Assembly (NCBI GenBank): GCA_030686995.1
Contig: CM060708.1
Coordinates: 260,838,044 to 260,902,043, forward strand
Length of the DNA: 64,000 bases
Direction: 5' to 3'
From: Artemisia argyi
Taxonomy: Eukaryota > Streptophyta > Magnoliopsida > Asterales > Asteraceae
Shown: one piece after another, positions 10,643 through 22,535 of the stretch
How the letters are laid out: each line of letters opens with the position of its first letter
Position numbering within the stretch: position 1 is the stretch's first letter
Notes under the pieces: generated by a model
What the model saw: only the letters and a program-made list of their open reading frames with translations
Database searches by the model: none
What the model was told of the DNA's origin: nothing
Made by a program: the position numbers and the translations under genes

Positions 10643-12522
10643 TTTAGGTTTTATGCTTATATGATATTTTCACTTTTTACCCTTATAGTATTTATATTTG
10701 CGTTTTCTACCTTAAATTTATATTACTTATACTAATAACTATCTATACTTGACACAACTAGTCCCTATACTTCTATATTTTAAGTAACTAACCTAAGACT
10801 CCTAAGTTTTCTATATTTACCATTTAGACCTTTAACTTTATAATATTTACATTTTAGTCCTTTTTAGTTTATACTTATTTTAATATCTATCCTAAGGTTT
10901 TAATATTATGCAAAACTAGTCCTTACACTTATAACTTCTAGGAAATGTCAAAAACAGTCCCTAGACTTTATAATTTCAGGAATTTACGATATATACCCTT
11001 ATGTATGTAAAGTTTTGCAAAACTAGTCCTAATATGCATGTAACTTATATTTTATCTAGCAACTAAGTTTTCTAGCTTATGTTTTACTTATTTTAACTTA
11101 TCTAGGTTATTTATAACGAGTGTATGACTTATAGAAGTGACTTATAGCATGCATGCAACTATATGACTCGATCTAGGGTTTTAAAATGTAAACTAGTAAA
11201 CGAAATGGTTCAAGGCTCATGCAAGGGTTCCTAGGGTATCTAAGGCATCCTAATTCTATTCTAATACTAGACTAAAGCTAAATAGACTAAAATGTAAGAC
11301 TTACTTGGTTAGGGAAGGGTTTACGTGGGTTTTAGGGTTTTCTAGGGCTCGCTCGACTTCAAACCACAACACAACACAACACAACCAATGCTTAGCTACT
11401 CATTTCCTAGGGCTTCTAAGGGTCTTATACTACAGAAATATGAAGTAGAGAAGAGAAGGAGAGGTTTGAAGAAGAATGGAGGGGAGGAGGGGGTATTTAT
11501 ACCCGCGTAGAGGCGGTTTAGGGTGAAAATGGGGTGTAGGTGTCGAGCAAGGGGAGGGGTGAGCAAGCAAGGCTAGAGGAGGGTTGTGGCAAGTCTAGTG
11601 GTGACGAGGAGCAGCTAGAAGGTAGCTAGGGGGTGAGCTTAGGATGGTTGCGGTGTAGAAGAGACGAGGGAGGCGGTTTGGTAAAGTAGCTTACAAGGAG
11701 GTGATACACCTCCTTGCTTGGGTGCTTGGAGGTGCTTGTAAGCTGCTTAGGGTGTTTAGGGATGGTTTAGGGTGATTAAGGGTGGATTAGTGGTGGTTTA
11801 GGGTAATTAGTGGTGGATTAGACAAGTAGGTGATGCACCTACTTGTGTGGGTGCTTAGAGGTGTTAGGGTGTGTGCTTGGGTATGACTAAGGTGTTAGGG
11901 TGCTAGCTTGATGTACTTGAGGTGCTTATGTTTATGTTTTACTTGTTTTAGTTAAGTTTAGACCTAGTTCTACTTATTAAGTGTTTAAGGTTTTATCTAA
12001 GGTTTAGTGCATAAGTTAAGTTCCTAAGTGTGTTTAGTGACTAATCCTAAGACCTAATGGGTTTATTCTAAGTGAGGGTAACTTATGGGAAAGGTTTGGG
12101 AAGGTTTGACCTAGTTTTGTAACCTAAATGACCTAAGTGTGTTTAGTGAGAGACTAGGGTTTATCCTATGGTTTATTGCCTAGACTAGTGTCCTATGAGT
12201 GTCTAATAACTATTACTAAGTTCTAAGAGGCTTATACTAAGTGGTAGTGACCTATGGGGAAGTTTTGGGATGGTTTAGACCTAATTCTAGTTAACTATGA
12301 CCTAGTTATGGTTTTGGGCGTATGGGGTTTGTATATAAGTTCTAAAGGGTTTATTCTATAGCCTAATGGTTTTAATATATCCTAATATTCCTAAGGAAAC
12401 TCATACTTAAGCCTTGGACACATTCATACTAGAGTGTCATAACAATATATCCTAATATTAAAACTCATACTAAATAGAGAATTTCTACATGCACATATAT
12501 AGAGCAAAGTACAGAAACAAAG

Positions 12523-13189
12523 TGTCATAACAATACCCCAAAAGAAAATAACCAAAACAAAACTCCAAAAGTAACTTCAATAAAACATAAAGCACTAGTC
12601 GAAAAACATTAAAGTATCTCAATCAAAATCAAACAAATTCATAATACAAATAATAAGCTAAATCATTCTCAATGCAACTAAAGTCTCGTCTAGTCGCTCC
12701 CTTCTACCTTAGCCTTAGAAAGCTCACCTGAAAATGATGCTTAAAAATGTCAACATAATGTTGGTGAGATTCATAGGTTTAAGACACACAATATCACTCA
12801 AGGCAATCAGTTTGCTGTGATTATAAAACATAGCATAACAGTAAGACTAGTTATTATACAATCTAGCATGCAGTCTCCATCAATCAACCAACAACGCATC
12901 ATAAGGCAACAATAGGGACGGAACATGCCCACTATCCACATAAACAATAATGGGTAATCGAACCCTCTGATCAGACCACACAGAATAATAATGGGTAGGG
13001 CTACTACCCTCCAATTGGATAGCTCAAATGAACAATAGGAGCATAGCTACCCTCCAATTGAACCACACAGAATAACCACAAAATAATATCATAGCATGCA
13101 TACACATATAATAACACTTACTAGTCCATGCATTTATAAAACCACATAATCACAGTAACTTAAAAAGTATTTCAACACAAGAATCATTC
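12523..13189 (-). repeat. Tekay-type LTR fragment
   Basis: Starts TGTCATAACAATACCCC. At 12747-12785 it shares the GTCAACATAATGTTGGTGAG...CATAGGTTTA block with the T LTRs and the 9176 LTR. It stops at 13189, where copia-A-like sequence begins. Contains local duplicates of a CTACCCTCCAATTG motif (near 13008 and 13050). Confidence 0.4.
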
Positions 13190-13261
13190 TGTTAGCAATA
13201 GAAGTGTTGATCATCAATGGAATCAAAGAGAGATCTCAATGATCGCCCCTTAGGGGGAGAT
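13190..13261 (+). other. Copia A family 3'-end remnant: LTR-start copy, internal tail and polypurine tract
   Basis: 13190 begins TGTTAGCAATAGAAGTG, almost the same as the LTR start at 13262. It is followed by about 35 bp of unassigned sequence and the PPT-like CTTAGGGGGAGA at 13249-13260. The full A LTR therefore has a PPT on its left as well as a PBS on its right. Confidence 0.55.
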
Positions 13262-13626
13262 TGTTAGAAATAGAAGTGACGATTATTATTGTGTCATCGA
13301 GTCTTGTAATAATGTTGTAATAGTCTTGTAGTTTAGTTAAGGGTAAACGGGCTTGGTTTAATCTAATATTGTAGAAGGTTATGTCTAGTCTATTACAAAA
13401 GCCCAAGCCCGGCCCCTCTTTCTTATCTTCCTATAAATACCTCAAAATGCTCCCATTTGGAGGTGTTGCTTCTAGGGTGTTTCTATGTGTGTTTCTCATT
13501 GTATGCTCCCTCTCTCTTAATCTAATACATCTTTCTTTCTCTCTCTAGCAGTTACCACTCTCTCTACTTATCACTTCTTTATCTTTATATAAACTTGTGT
13601 TAGATATAGTAGTTTAGGGTCCTATA
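13262..13626 (+). repeat. LTR of copia A
   Basis: Starts TGTTAGAAAT and ends near CCTATA just before the PBS; the terminal CA is not intact, so the end is within a few bases. A TATA box (CTATAAATAC) at 13431-13440 is followed by a CT-rich leader. No second complete copy is in the window, so boundaries rest on the PPT and PBS. Confidence 0.7.
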
Positions 13627-13628
13627 AA

Positions 13629-13642
13629 TGGTATCAATCGCC
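13629..13642 (+). other. Primer-binding site of copia A
   Basis: TGGTATCAATCGCC, a variant of the initiator-Met-tRNA PBS TGGTATCAGAGC, 2-3 bases after the LTR end. Confidence 0.65.
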
Positions 13643-13725
13643 TAGGGATAATTTTAGGTTGTTTTAGATCGTTTTTTGGGTGAAAAATCGGATTTTTCAG
13701 AATTTGGGTACTGCTTATCGGCGCT

Positions 13726-14295
13726 TTATTGAGTTAGATTGGCTTTTATCGAGTTAGGTTTAGCGAGAATTTCGGAGTACCAAGTTAGGATAGTTTGATT
13801 ATCGAGTTAAGCAGTCTTCTATCGAGTAAGGTTACCGAGTTAAGGGAAGTGTTTACCGAGTAAGCTTTTTGTTTTTTCGAGTAACAATTTTTGTGAGTTA
13901 GCCATAACCTTATCGTTTATCGAGTAAGGTATTCTATTGTTCACTACCTAGGGGAAACTATACTCGATTCATTTCTTCTTATCGAGTTAGCATCTATCTA
14001 TCAAGTTAGCAGTAATTGACCTTATCGAGTTACAAGATTTTACCGAGTTAGAGGATTGTTTACCGAGTTAGTAATCCTGCAAGCTTTACCGAGTTAGTAG
14101 ACCAAAGCTTTACCGAGTTAGAACATAAAGTTGTACCGAGTTAGAAGTCAATTTTTACCGAGTAAGGGATTGCAATAGAGGAAAGGATTTTTACCGAGTT
14201 AGTGTTTCTCAGACATTTATCGAGTAAGTACAATTATCAAGTTCTATCGAGTAAGCCTTGTCAGAAATCTTTACTGAGTATGCAGATTTTTCCGA
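13726..14295 (+). repeat. Irregular array of about 24 copies of TTAYCGAGTWAG in the copia A leader
   Basis: The 12-bp motif TTACCGAGTTAG and its variants (TTATCGAGTTAG, TTATCGAGTAAG, TTACTGAGTATG) occur about 24 times in 570 bp. Gaps are irregular, roughly 10-50 bp, and of unrelated sequence. All copies are in the element's sense orientation, between the PBS and gag. Most copies contain TAG or TAA, and spacing is not a multiple of three, so it is not coding. It is neither a tandem repeat nor CRISPR-like, since spacers vary in length. A role in RNA packaging, folding or gag binding is inference only. Confidence 0.85.
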
Positions 14296-14610
14296 GTACG
14301 AATTTTCTACTTCACCAAAACATCTAATCTTCAACAACAACCTTTGTTATCTTTCAAAGATCCATCATCTACACAAGTTTTACCTATCTCTCATTATCTT
14401 GGCGGGAAAAGTTGAGTAAAATTTAATTTTTACAGGAGACTAAACGTTCAATTTTTACGCGAAATTCAAATTTTGGTATAACGGTCAAAAAATTTTGGCC
14501 AAAAATTCAAATTTTTAGGTCAAAATTCTAATTTTTTTCGGTGAAATTTGGTATCAAAATTTTTAAAACTCAACTTTGTCTTGGTACCTTAGGATTGCAT
14601 TTTATAGTGA
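14296..14610 (+). other. Copia A leader, remaining part
   Basis: AT-rich non-coding sequence with repeated ATTCAAATTTT and AATTTTTA blocks. Continues at 52347 after removal of element B. Confidence 0.6.
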
Positions 14611-14615
14611 TTTTC

Positions 14616-15004
14616 TGTAGGACAAACATAATATTAACTAGTATGGTTCTTGTGTTTATGATTGAATTAATGAAAGAAAGTTTAGAGAGAGAAGGAGAGT
14701 TGGGTGTTTCTAGAGAGAGAGAAAGATGAGAGAAAAATGTAAAGTTAGATTAAGAATTATGAGAAGCACCAACCCTCTGCACATGTGGAGAGGGGTATTT
14801 ATAGGTTCCTACAAAAAAGATAAAAACGCCCACACCCGGGCTGTGGATCAGGCATACAGTGGGTAAAGACCCGTCCTTCTTCCACGATGTTACTTAGACT
14901 AAATTAATACTTAACTAAATAATAGAATAAATACGAGCTAACTTAAATGATATTACAATAATAAGGTGACCGAGACTTTTACAAGAATATCCGTATTCCT
15001 AACA
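14616..15004 (-). repeat. 3' LTR of copia B
   Basis: TGTAGGACA...TCCTAACA ends. Differs from 51953-52341 at about 11 positions by eye. Confidence 0.95.
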
Positions 15005-16831
15005 ATCTCCCCTAAGCGAGGTCAGCTTTGAAATTAAGCTCTTTGGTCTTTAAGCATTATTTCGTCTTTGTAGCTCGTAGGTTCTGATTCTTCACGTTAC
15101 AGCACACTTTGTACATCTAGCAATGAACTTGTGATTTGAGTTCCTTTGTGATGTGTGATCTTTGAGCTTCTTTGAGATCATCAGCCGTAGTAAATCTCCA
15201 AGCTCATCCATAGTAGTATCGCCTTCATGTGATGTAGTGACTTTAGGACCGTCATGCTCACACCCTTCTGGATCAGGAGACTTTACATTAGAGTTGTGGA
15301 TCGGGAGACTTTTTCATCAGAGTTGCGAAACGTTGTTGGTAGTCTCTCAACATTTGTTGTAGCAAGTCTCTCATCGTCATTGATAGTGTGGAGGATGTGT
15401 GAGCATGAGGTATGGATTGACCCGATTCAGCTGGAAATAGGAGCCATCAACGCCATCTTTATATGTGTCCCTGAAATAAAACAGTTATCAATAAAGATAG
15501 AGAACGAATATGGCTTTGTCATTCGTTCTGCGAGGACAGATTACCCTCCGGTTTTGTGAAAACCGACCTGTGATCAGGTAGAGTCTCTTTTAACGAAGAC
15601 TCTCCTTGACAGGAATTTCCAGCTTATAGTATTGAAATTTCCAAAGAATCCACTTCGGAATCTTCATACTTAGCATGTTCTCATACCGGAACGTCTCAAA
15701 GCAGACAGCACGATAGAGTGAATCGGTGAATTAAATATTCACGGATTGATGAAAAATTAATTTATAGAAATCACTCGCGTGTCATATGATAAACATTTTT
15801 CGACACGACGAGAGTTTTATGCTTTGAATCATATTTCCATCAAACATACTTTTGTTTGAAAGATTATACACAATCAATGTGCTCGAAAATTAGTTTGTGA
15901 GCACACTGAAAGGTTTTTGCAAAAGTATCCGTCAATCCATATCCTGGAACAAGTTTGATTCAAAGTTGAATCGCACCATTGTTGCTTTCCAGTTGTCACT
16001 TGATCATTGATCCAAGATGGATCTCACATGTCACCTACCAAGAGCTTGAAAGATGTTTGCTCTAGAAGGATTTCCATCATCATTGTGAATATTTTCATAT
16101 CAATCGGATGTTCTGGCAATACCACAAGGATAATGCGTAGGACTCTAAATATTTTATCTTATTTTCCACATTGTGTGAAACAATAAGCATATTTGGAATG
16201 TGTCCTATCGATATTTATGGATGATCTCATGGCTCTAGACTCAATAGTGCGTTTTGATCCGCTCCTGGAGACTGGGGAGGCGTCTCCTGTTTTAGGTATC
16301 AACATAGCTCGTAATGAGCGGTCGATACATTGCACAGGGTTACCCGTGAGAATGAAACAAGCTCTTTTAAGAGAACTTGAGTGGTTGGGAAGTTTAGTGC
16401 AGTGCGTCACTGGGTCCATGACGTCTTGTCTTCAATACCGGTGTTACCTTAGTAACCGCCAGTAGATTATGAATTGAACCCGGTTTCTGACCTAAGGTTG
16501 AATATATGGAGGGCTATTTCTTTTCACCCTTTCTCATTTCATTTCTTTTTCATTCTTCAACCCCTTCAGTGCTTACCGAGACTTCACCACTAGAACCTTG
16601 TTGGGTTTGTTCCAGTTCTAGCTCTATCTCAGTCCGCACTCTTCCCTTTCTCACTTTACTCCTTTTTTCAATCATTCCTAAGGACTTCTAATCTATCTAT
16701 AGATTTTCCCTGGGAAGATCCTTCCGGTTCTGGTGGATCATGGGAACTCATACCTATCCTTAACCATCCTTATAACTCCATGCATAAAGATAAATGGTCG
16801 GTCTTTGGTATTACTTCCACAAACGCCTTTG

Positions 16832-19800
16832 CTCCCCCTCAATATGTGCATCGATATACGAAAGAGTTTAGCACATATGTGGGAGCCTATTAATGAGTCC
16901 AAAAGATCACTTTTGATTATCAGATTTCATATTTAAATCACATTCTCTCCCCCGATCAAAAATTTCAAATCTTTCGAGATTTTTGATCTCAATTGATTTT
17001 AATAATTTAGAAAACGTTTAGGAGATAAATGCGGTTAATTTTAATATTTTCTGATAAAAGGAACCTTTTTCTTGCTCCCCCTCAATCTGTGAGGGAGGTT
17101 GTTATGTGTCAGATTTAATGAGTTTACAAAAGATTTGACGTTTTAACGAAAACTCTTTGAAAAGGCTATCATTCTCACACATAACCATCACAAATCATTT
17201 TGTTGCAAGGTTTTTGTACAAAGTGTGGGGAGTTTTGATGATACATAAAATTTTGAGAAATCACTCTCCCCCTCAATCAATGACGGATGTTAAAACTGAA
17301 ATATTTTCATAAAATATTAAAGACATTGATTGAGTGAAAATTTTATCAACCATTTGAGTTCAATTTGATTTTTTAATCAAAATCTCATGGTACCACCAAG
17401 TTTTGCACAAATACTTTCCGGAAAAATCATAGAAGGGAAAGTATTTGGCGATAAAAAGAAGACTTCTCTTCTTTATCAAGAAATAATGCACTGAAACGTA
17501 CATTAGATCGAGGGTGCATGAATATAAAGTAATTCACGCTCGGATGAACGACACCCTTTGCTAGGAACAACCGTCTTTTAGGCGACGAGTTTTCCTCATT
17601 TTGAAAACCGGGTTGCTATCTGAAGTAATAGCAAGCCATATTTTTGAAGACCGGGTTACAGCCTGAAATGACTGTAAGCCATAATTTTGAAGAATATTTT
17701 GAGATACGACATGTTTTAAAAAAAATTATTTGAAACCGAAAAAACTCTTGCTCAAGCATATGTATGATTCCGTGTCATTATTGAATGACATTTCTAGAAA
17801 CGTACATAATATTGATTACACAAGAGACATGTCGTGAGAAGAATATTTTTGGATTTATTATGATTTTTCAGATTTTTATGGTTTTTATAGGTTTTATATT
17901 TTTCTATTTACAATTTAGTATAATATATATACAAAGGATACTAATCAGTTTAAGAAGATGTTGACATGAGTACCAAAACGATAGTATCGTTCAGCTCGTT
18001 GTAGAAATTAGTAGTCAACATCTCTTAAACTTTCACCACCAAAGCTTTCGAGGCTCCTGAATAATCGTCTGAAGCGGTAGATGCCATGACATAATCTTAA
18101 ACGGGATTTTACAACTCTTGTGACTTAAACCGAGAGGTCGAATCTTTCCCGGGATTTTACTAAAGTCAACAAAAGAAACCGAAAGATGTAATATGCAAGT
18201 TAAACTTAGAGAGAGATCTTGGATAAGTGACAATTAGCTTTAAGTGTCAAGTCACGACAAGTCAAGTTACAATAGATCCGATTGTAATAAGTCAAGTCGT
18301 AAAGATTAACTCACAACATCAAATTACAATCAGACTAATCGAGATGACTTAAGTCACAACAATTCACCAAACACAAGTAGTTAACAAATCACTAGAATCT
18401 CACAATTGAGTTAATCGCTAGACACCCACCAAATTTCTATAAAAATTTTTATTGCCTCCTCAATGTGAAGCTTTGGTAGCTTCCCCCCCAAACCGACAAT
18501 CATCTTCATGAGACCACTTCCCCAAGTAGTTGAAGTGATGCAAAAAGTCTCATTGTATGACGCTCAAAGACCCAAAGAAAATGATAGCACTGAAGTAACA
18601 AGGTGAACCATGGATCATCTCTGCGGTTATCAATACCAGAATGTATGATGAAGCCCGATCACATGACCCTATTGTGCATCCCCAATGTACACATTACTTT
18701 ATGGTTTGGAGCAGTTGTCTATTCGGGGGAATAAGATATCAACATCTTCATTTCACCAAATGTTTTCCAGTTAACTTACACATACCAACTCAATCCATAT
18801 TGTACGCATGTATCCAACACACGAAGAAATGATAACACCAAAGTAACAAGTTGAAGCACTGATCATCTCTGCGGATATCTCCTCCGGAATATATGATTAA
18901 GCCCGATCACGTGAACCTGTTGTGCGTCCTTGATGTACACATATCTCTCCCCATGATGGTTGCGATCTTATCAGAATCAGCATAACAATGTGTACATGAA
19001 ACATTAACCAGAAGCACTTTTACCATAACTCTTATCAGCTCATATGAAGATGTAAATAAGCAATATCTTCTCACGTTCCACATATCCTTCTCATATTTCT
19101 TCCCACTGAAAACTGAAATAATTCACACCACAAGTATCAAGGGACCACTTCCCCCACGTAGTTGGAATAATACACCAAACGCTACGAGTTAAGACACTGA
19201 GTTTCTCTACGGTTATGACATATGTCTTCCCGGGATAACTTCAATTAAGAAGAAGTATTATGTTCATCACGTGTACTCGTTATGCATTCGGATGTATGTC
19301 TCCTTCCCCCTTGCTGGTTTTGATACATCAGAATCAACAACAACTTTTACGCACATATACTTGAAATATTGAGAAGAACCAAATAAGCTAAAATGTATCT
19401 AGTGAGAATCAACTGCTATAGAAACGCTCACTAATTGGGTTAATCCTCCCTCCCAATTAGTAAGCCCATAAGTGTACTTGCTCCATCCCAAACTGACGAC
19501 CCGTTTGAAATAACATTGATGCATGTTGAAGAAGTATTTCTCAATTCTGCCCAAAATGTCTTCAGTCTCTTATCATGTCATCCACAATGTAAGGTGGATC
19601 ATAGACTGATAATCTGTAGCTTCTTCACGGGTTGGTTTGGGGAACGTCATGTCGACATTTTCAACTCACTTAGAATGCTTCCAGTTCTTTGATTAAAAGC
19701 CCCAATGTACACAATTCTCCCTCCATGATGATGAAGATCTCTGGGAATCATCATAACTATGTGTACATAAATATATCAACAGGAAGCAATATACAAATCA

Positions 19801-20565
19801 ATACCTCATGAGTAGATGTCGATGACAATTCTCTTCAACAATTCACTGTAGATCAGCCCCTAAGTAAACCTCTTTTCACTTCCACTGGCTAATAGTAAAT
19901 GACCACGTATGGAAAAAACCCGATATAACAAACTTGAGACTGAAGTAGAGTTCCCTATTCTTGTGTCTTAAGCTTGCACTAATGTTGGAAGAACGGTGTA
20001 GAGAATTTATGCTCCAAGCGAATCTCTAAGTACTCACTACCCAACCAAAGCATGAGACATTACCACCTCTTGCGATTATCCATAATGACAACGGCGTGTG
20101 ACACTGAGTACTACAACGTAACTCCTTAAAGTGATAGTTAACCAGGTCTTCAACCATCCACCTCGACTGCTGGTAACTAGATAAACCAAGTCTTCAACTT
20201 AAATCTCAAGCACGAGCAAGTTATCGTTGAAAGTCATTCATCCATCCAACCCCGACTTCAAGATAAACTAAGAACACGTCTTTGTGAAAGTCAAACTTCA
20301 ATCTCAAATATGTGATACCCACTCAACTCCATAGTCACAATTAGTCTTCCTTAGTTAGTGGATCATTAGGTGTTGGAGGAGAGGAGAGTCATTTCACGCA
20401 TCAATCAACATGTATTTTATTCACACTTCTCCCCCTCAAATATTGCATATGAGGATGCGATTTTTGATTGAACAAGTGAATAGAAATACATGTAGTTTAT
20501 TCACACTTCTCCCCCTCAAAAATTGCATACGAGGTTGATCCACTGTCCACACTTCTCCCCCTCAA
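16832..20565 (-). repeat. Six polypurine-tract-like copies (TTGAGGGGGAG)
   Basis: The plus-strand string CTCCCCCTCAA occurs exactly at 16832-16842, 17075-17085, 17266-17276, 20429-20439, 20509-20519 and 20555-20565. The last three sit in a repeated context ending ATTGCAT. Looser pyrimidine runs occur near 18486, 18520, 18945, 19149, 19308 and 19715. Extra PPT copies between the coding region and the 3' LTR are known from Sirevirus-type copia elements. Confidence 0.75.
18541..19400 (-). repeat. Three degenerate modules of about 300 bp
   Basis: Each module carries TCTCTGCGG or CTCTACGG, then CCCGATCAC or TTCATCACGTG, then ATGTACACAT or a relative, and ends in a pyrimidine tract followed by a TGGTT or GATGATG context. 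Approximate starts are 18600, 18840 and 19180. Confidence 0.5.
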
Positions 20566-20893
20566 AAATTGCATTTGAAGATGTCATTTTTGATCGAGTG
20601 AATAATAACAAATAACATCTGATGAAGGTAATCCACTTGATGATTGAACAAGCGTGGAACAAATATGAGGTTTGTTGATGAGAATGGTCAGAAGCAAGAA
20701 CATTTCTCTTCTTCAAAAGATAGGGCGCACTGAATCATACACCTTTCTTTTCATTGATGAACGGGGCCTGAAGTGTTGTCAGCAGACACCATAATGATGA
20801 AGTTGAGGACCGAGGCTTGAACTGATGTGAACGTCATTGTCTTTGAAGAGCGAGGCCTGAAGTGATGTGAACAGATGTCATATATCATATGCA

Positions 20894-22535
20894 TCAAAGT
20901 TGAGCTTCTTTAACCCCTGATTGATGAGATATCACTCTTTTCAGCAACCAAACTCTGAGTCTTTCCTTAATCATATTGAGAGATGTACCTGCACTTAAGT
21001 AGAGACTGCCTGCACTGACATTGGGAGTTTGTTTGCATTTATATGGGTTAGTGATATCAGCATATATACCATTTGGGGTTCCACTATCAACCTTGGCTTT
21101 GCAATCAGTGAACAACTTTCTCATAGGTATCCATCTAAGACCAACAATCTTAAAAATTCTACCCGTCAGTATCCACCTAAGGCAAGTTCTGGGAATGTTT
21201 GGTTTCTCATGTAAAGTGGGAGTCTTGTTTAGAGAAAACCTGTCCTAAATCAATCTGCCTACCAGGTTTCCGAGTATAAATCTTTGATTCTATGGGCTTG
21301 TTGTAGTTTCTAGTCTTAGATGGTAGAACCTTATCACAAGTATTCACATCCTTCAGGAATTTTGTAGCACACTTATCATGATTTGCCTTAACAACACATT
21401 TCAGACAAGTTGAACAAACAAGGTTTTTGGATTCCGAACAAGGTCTAGGTTTCTTAGAGTGATTTGCAACAGGAATCGCTTTAATCGATGTGCAACTACT
21501 CTTGGACACTAGACAATTCCTATATGTTTGTTGAGTGCTCACAGATTTTGGTTTGCTGCAACTGGCCGAGTTCTGCAATAAGCTAGAAGGCATCCTATGA
21601 GGTCGTGAACCTAAGATTCCATCCTTTTGAAGTAGAGCCCCTTTCCTAGCCTTTTCAAGATCATAGTTTTTGTACAAGTCATTTATATCATAAGAGATTT
21701 GAGTTTTAACACTCGGTATTGACATTGTTTTCGAACATATCCTAGAAGAGTTAGGCGTAGGAGTAGCTACTCGTTGACCTTTAACAGACCCAGAGGCATT
21801 TTTCTTAGGCAGATTATGTGAAGTGACTGGTTTTGTCAAAACTTGTTTCGCATCAACTTGGGAGGCAAACCGCAATTTTGAAAATTTTGGTCGTTCAGAT
21901 CTAAATGCAGTCGGTTGCCTAACAACACTTTGTTTCCTGAGAGGTTGTGAAAGTGGTTTTCCCAAGATTGATGGTTTTGCAAACTTAGTGTTCACACTGT
22001 TTCCTGTTAATTTTCTTAAATCATTTCTTAATGCCACAATTGCAAAACCTTTCTCCTGAAGTTGAGCTTTGAGTTCATCATTTTTAGCAATCAAAGAGGT
22101 TGTCTGCTCTACAGTCATAGTTTTTGTTACTTTGATTGAGTCACATAGGTCTTTTTGATGCCTTTTCAAAGACTCGTTTTCCTTAAGTAGTTCAGCCACA
22201 AAGATTGACAGTTCACTAATTCTAGACTTAGTTGCATCAATGTCCGGGTTAGTTCCGACTAAACTACTTTTCACATTCATAGCAGAGATATGTTTCTTCA
22301 AGTTGGTGATTGTCAAGTTTTTTGCTTGAAGCCGAGCTTTAAAATCATTTATCAAAAAGAATTCACGGAAATCAGGAAGTTCCGGATTTTTACATGGTTG
22401 GTTAGTTTGCAAACTTTCTTCCTTTTGTTGCATTGCGATTTCTAGAGAAATACAATGTTTTTCAAGTTTAAAAAATCTGTTAGAAAGTTCATTAAAGACT
22501 TCTTTGTCAACCATATCATTTGATTTAAACAATGA
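20894..22535 (-). pseudogene. Copia B gag, downstream part
   Basis: An open stretch of 441 codons (22532-21207) followed, after a frame change, by 21124-20894. The protein has long coiled-coil segments (RISELSIFVAELLKENESLK, QLQEKGFAIVALRNDL), then a basic Ser/Pro-rich region and a Cys pattern (CSTCLKCVVKANHDKC). It ends with ERLRVWLLKRVISHQ. The composition and order match, from memory, the long gag of Asteraceae TNT1-94-type copia elements. The amino side is cut at 22536 by insertion X. The protease that should follow gag is not present. Confidence 0.7.

Larger units (their letters stand above)
15005..20650 (-). other. Copia B long 3' non-coding region
   Basis: About 5.6 kb with no convincing coding region. 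Overlapping ORFs near 16159-16465 and 15162-15559 have no recognisable motif. It holds the PPT beside the LTR (15005-15013), six exact copies of a second PPT-like string, repeated modules at 18541-19400, a near-duplicate pair near 17605-17695 (ACCGGGTT...AAGCCATA) and a second copy of the gag leader at about 18101-18180. Confidence 0.6.

Noticed and set aside
13726..14295. CRISPR-like array
   Set aside because: The repeat is only 12 bp, spacers vary widely in length, the context is plant retrotransposon leader and there are no cas genes.
16159..16465. Overlapping ORFs on both strands in the B tail
   Set aside because: No recognisable motif, short, both strands open over the same bases; most likely chance.
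21823..22059. Plus-strand ORF across copia B gag
   Set aside because: Shadow of the gag frame on the opposite strand.
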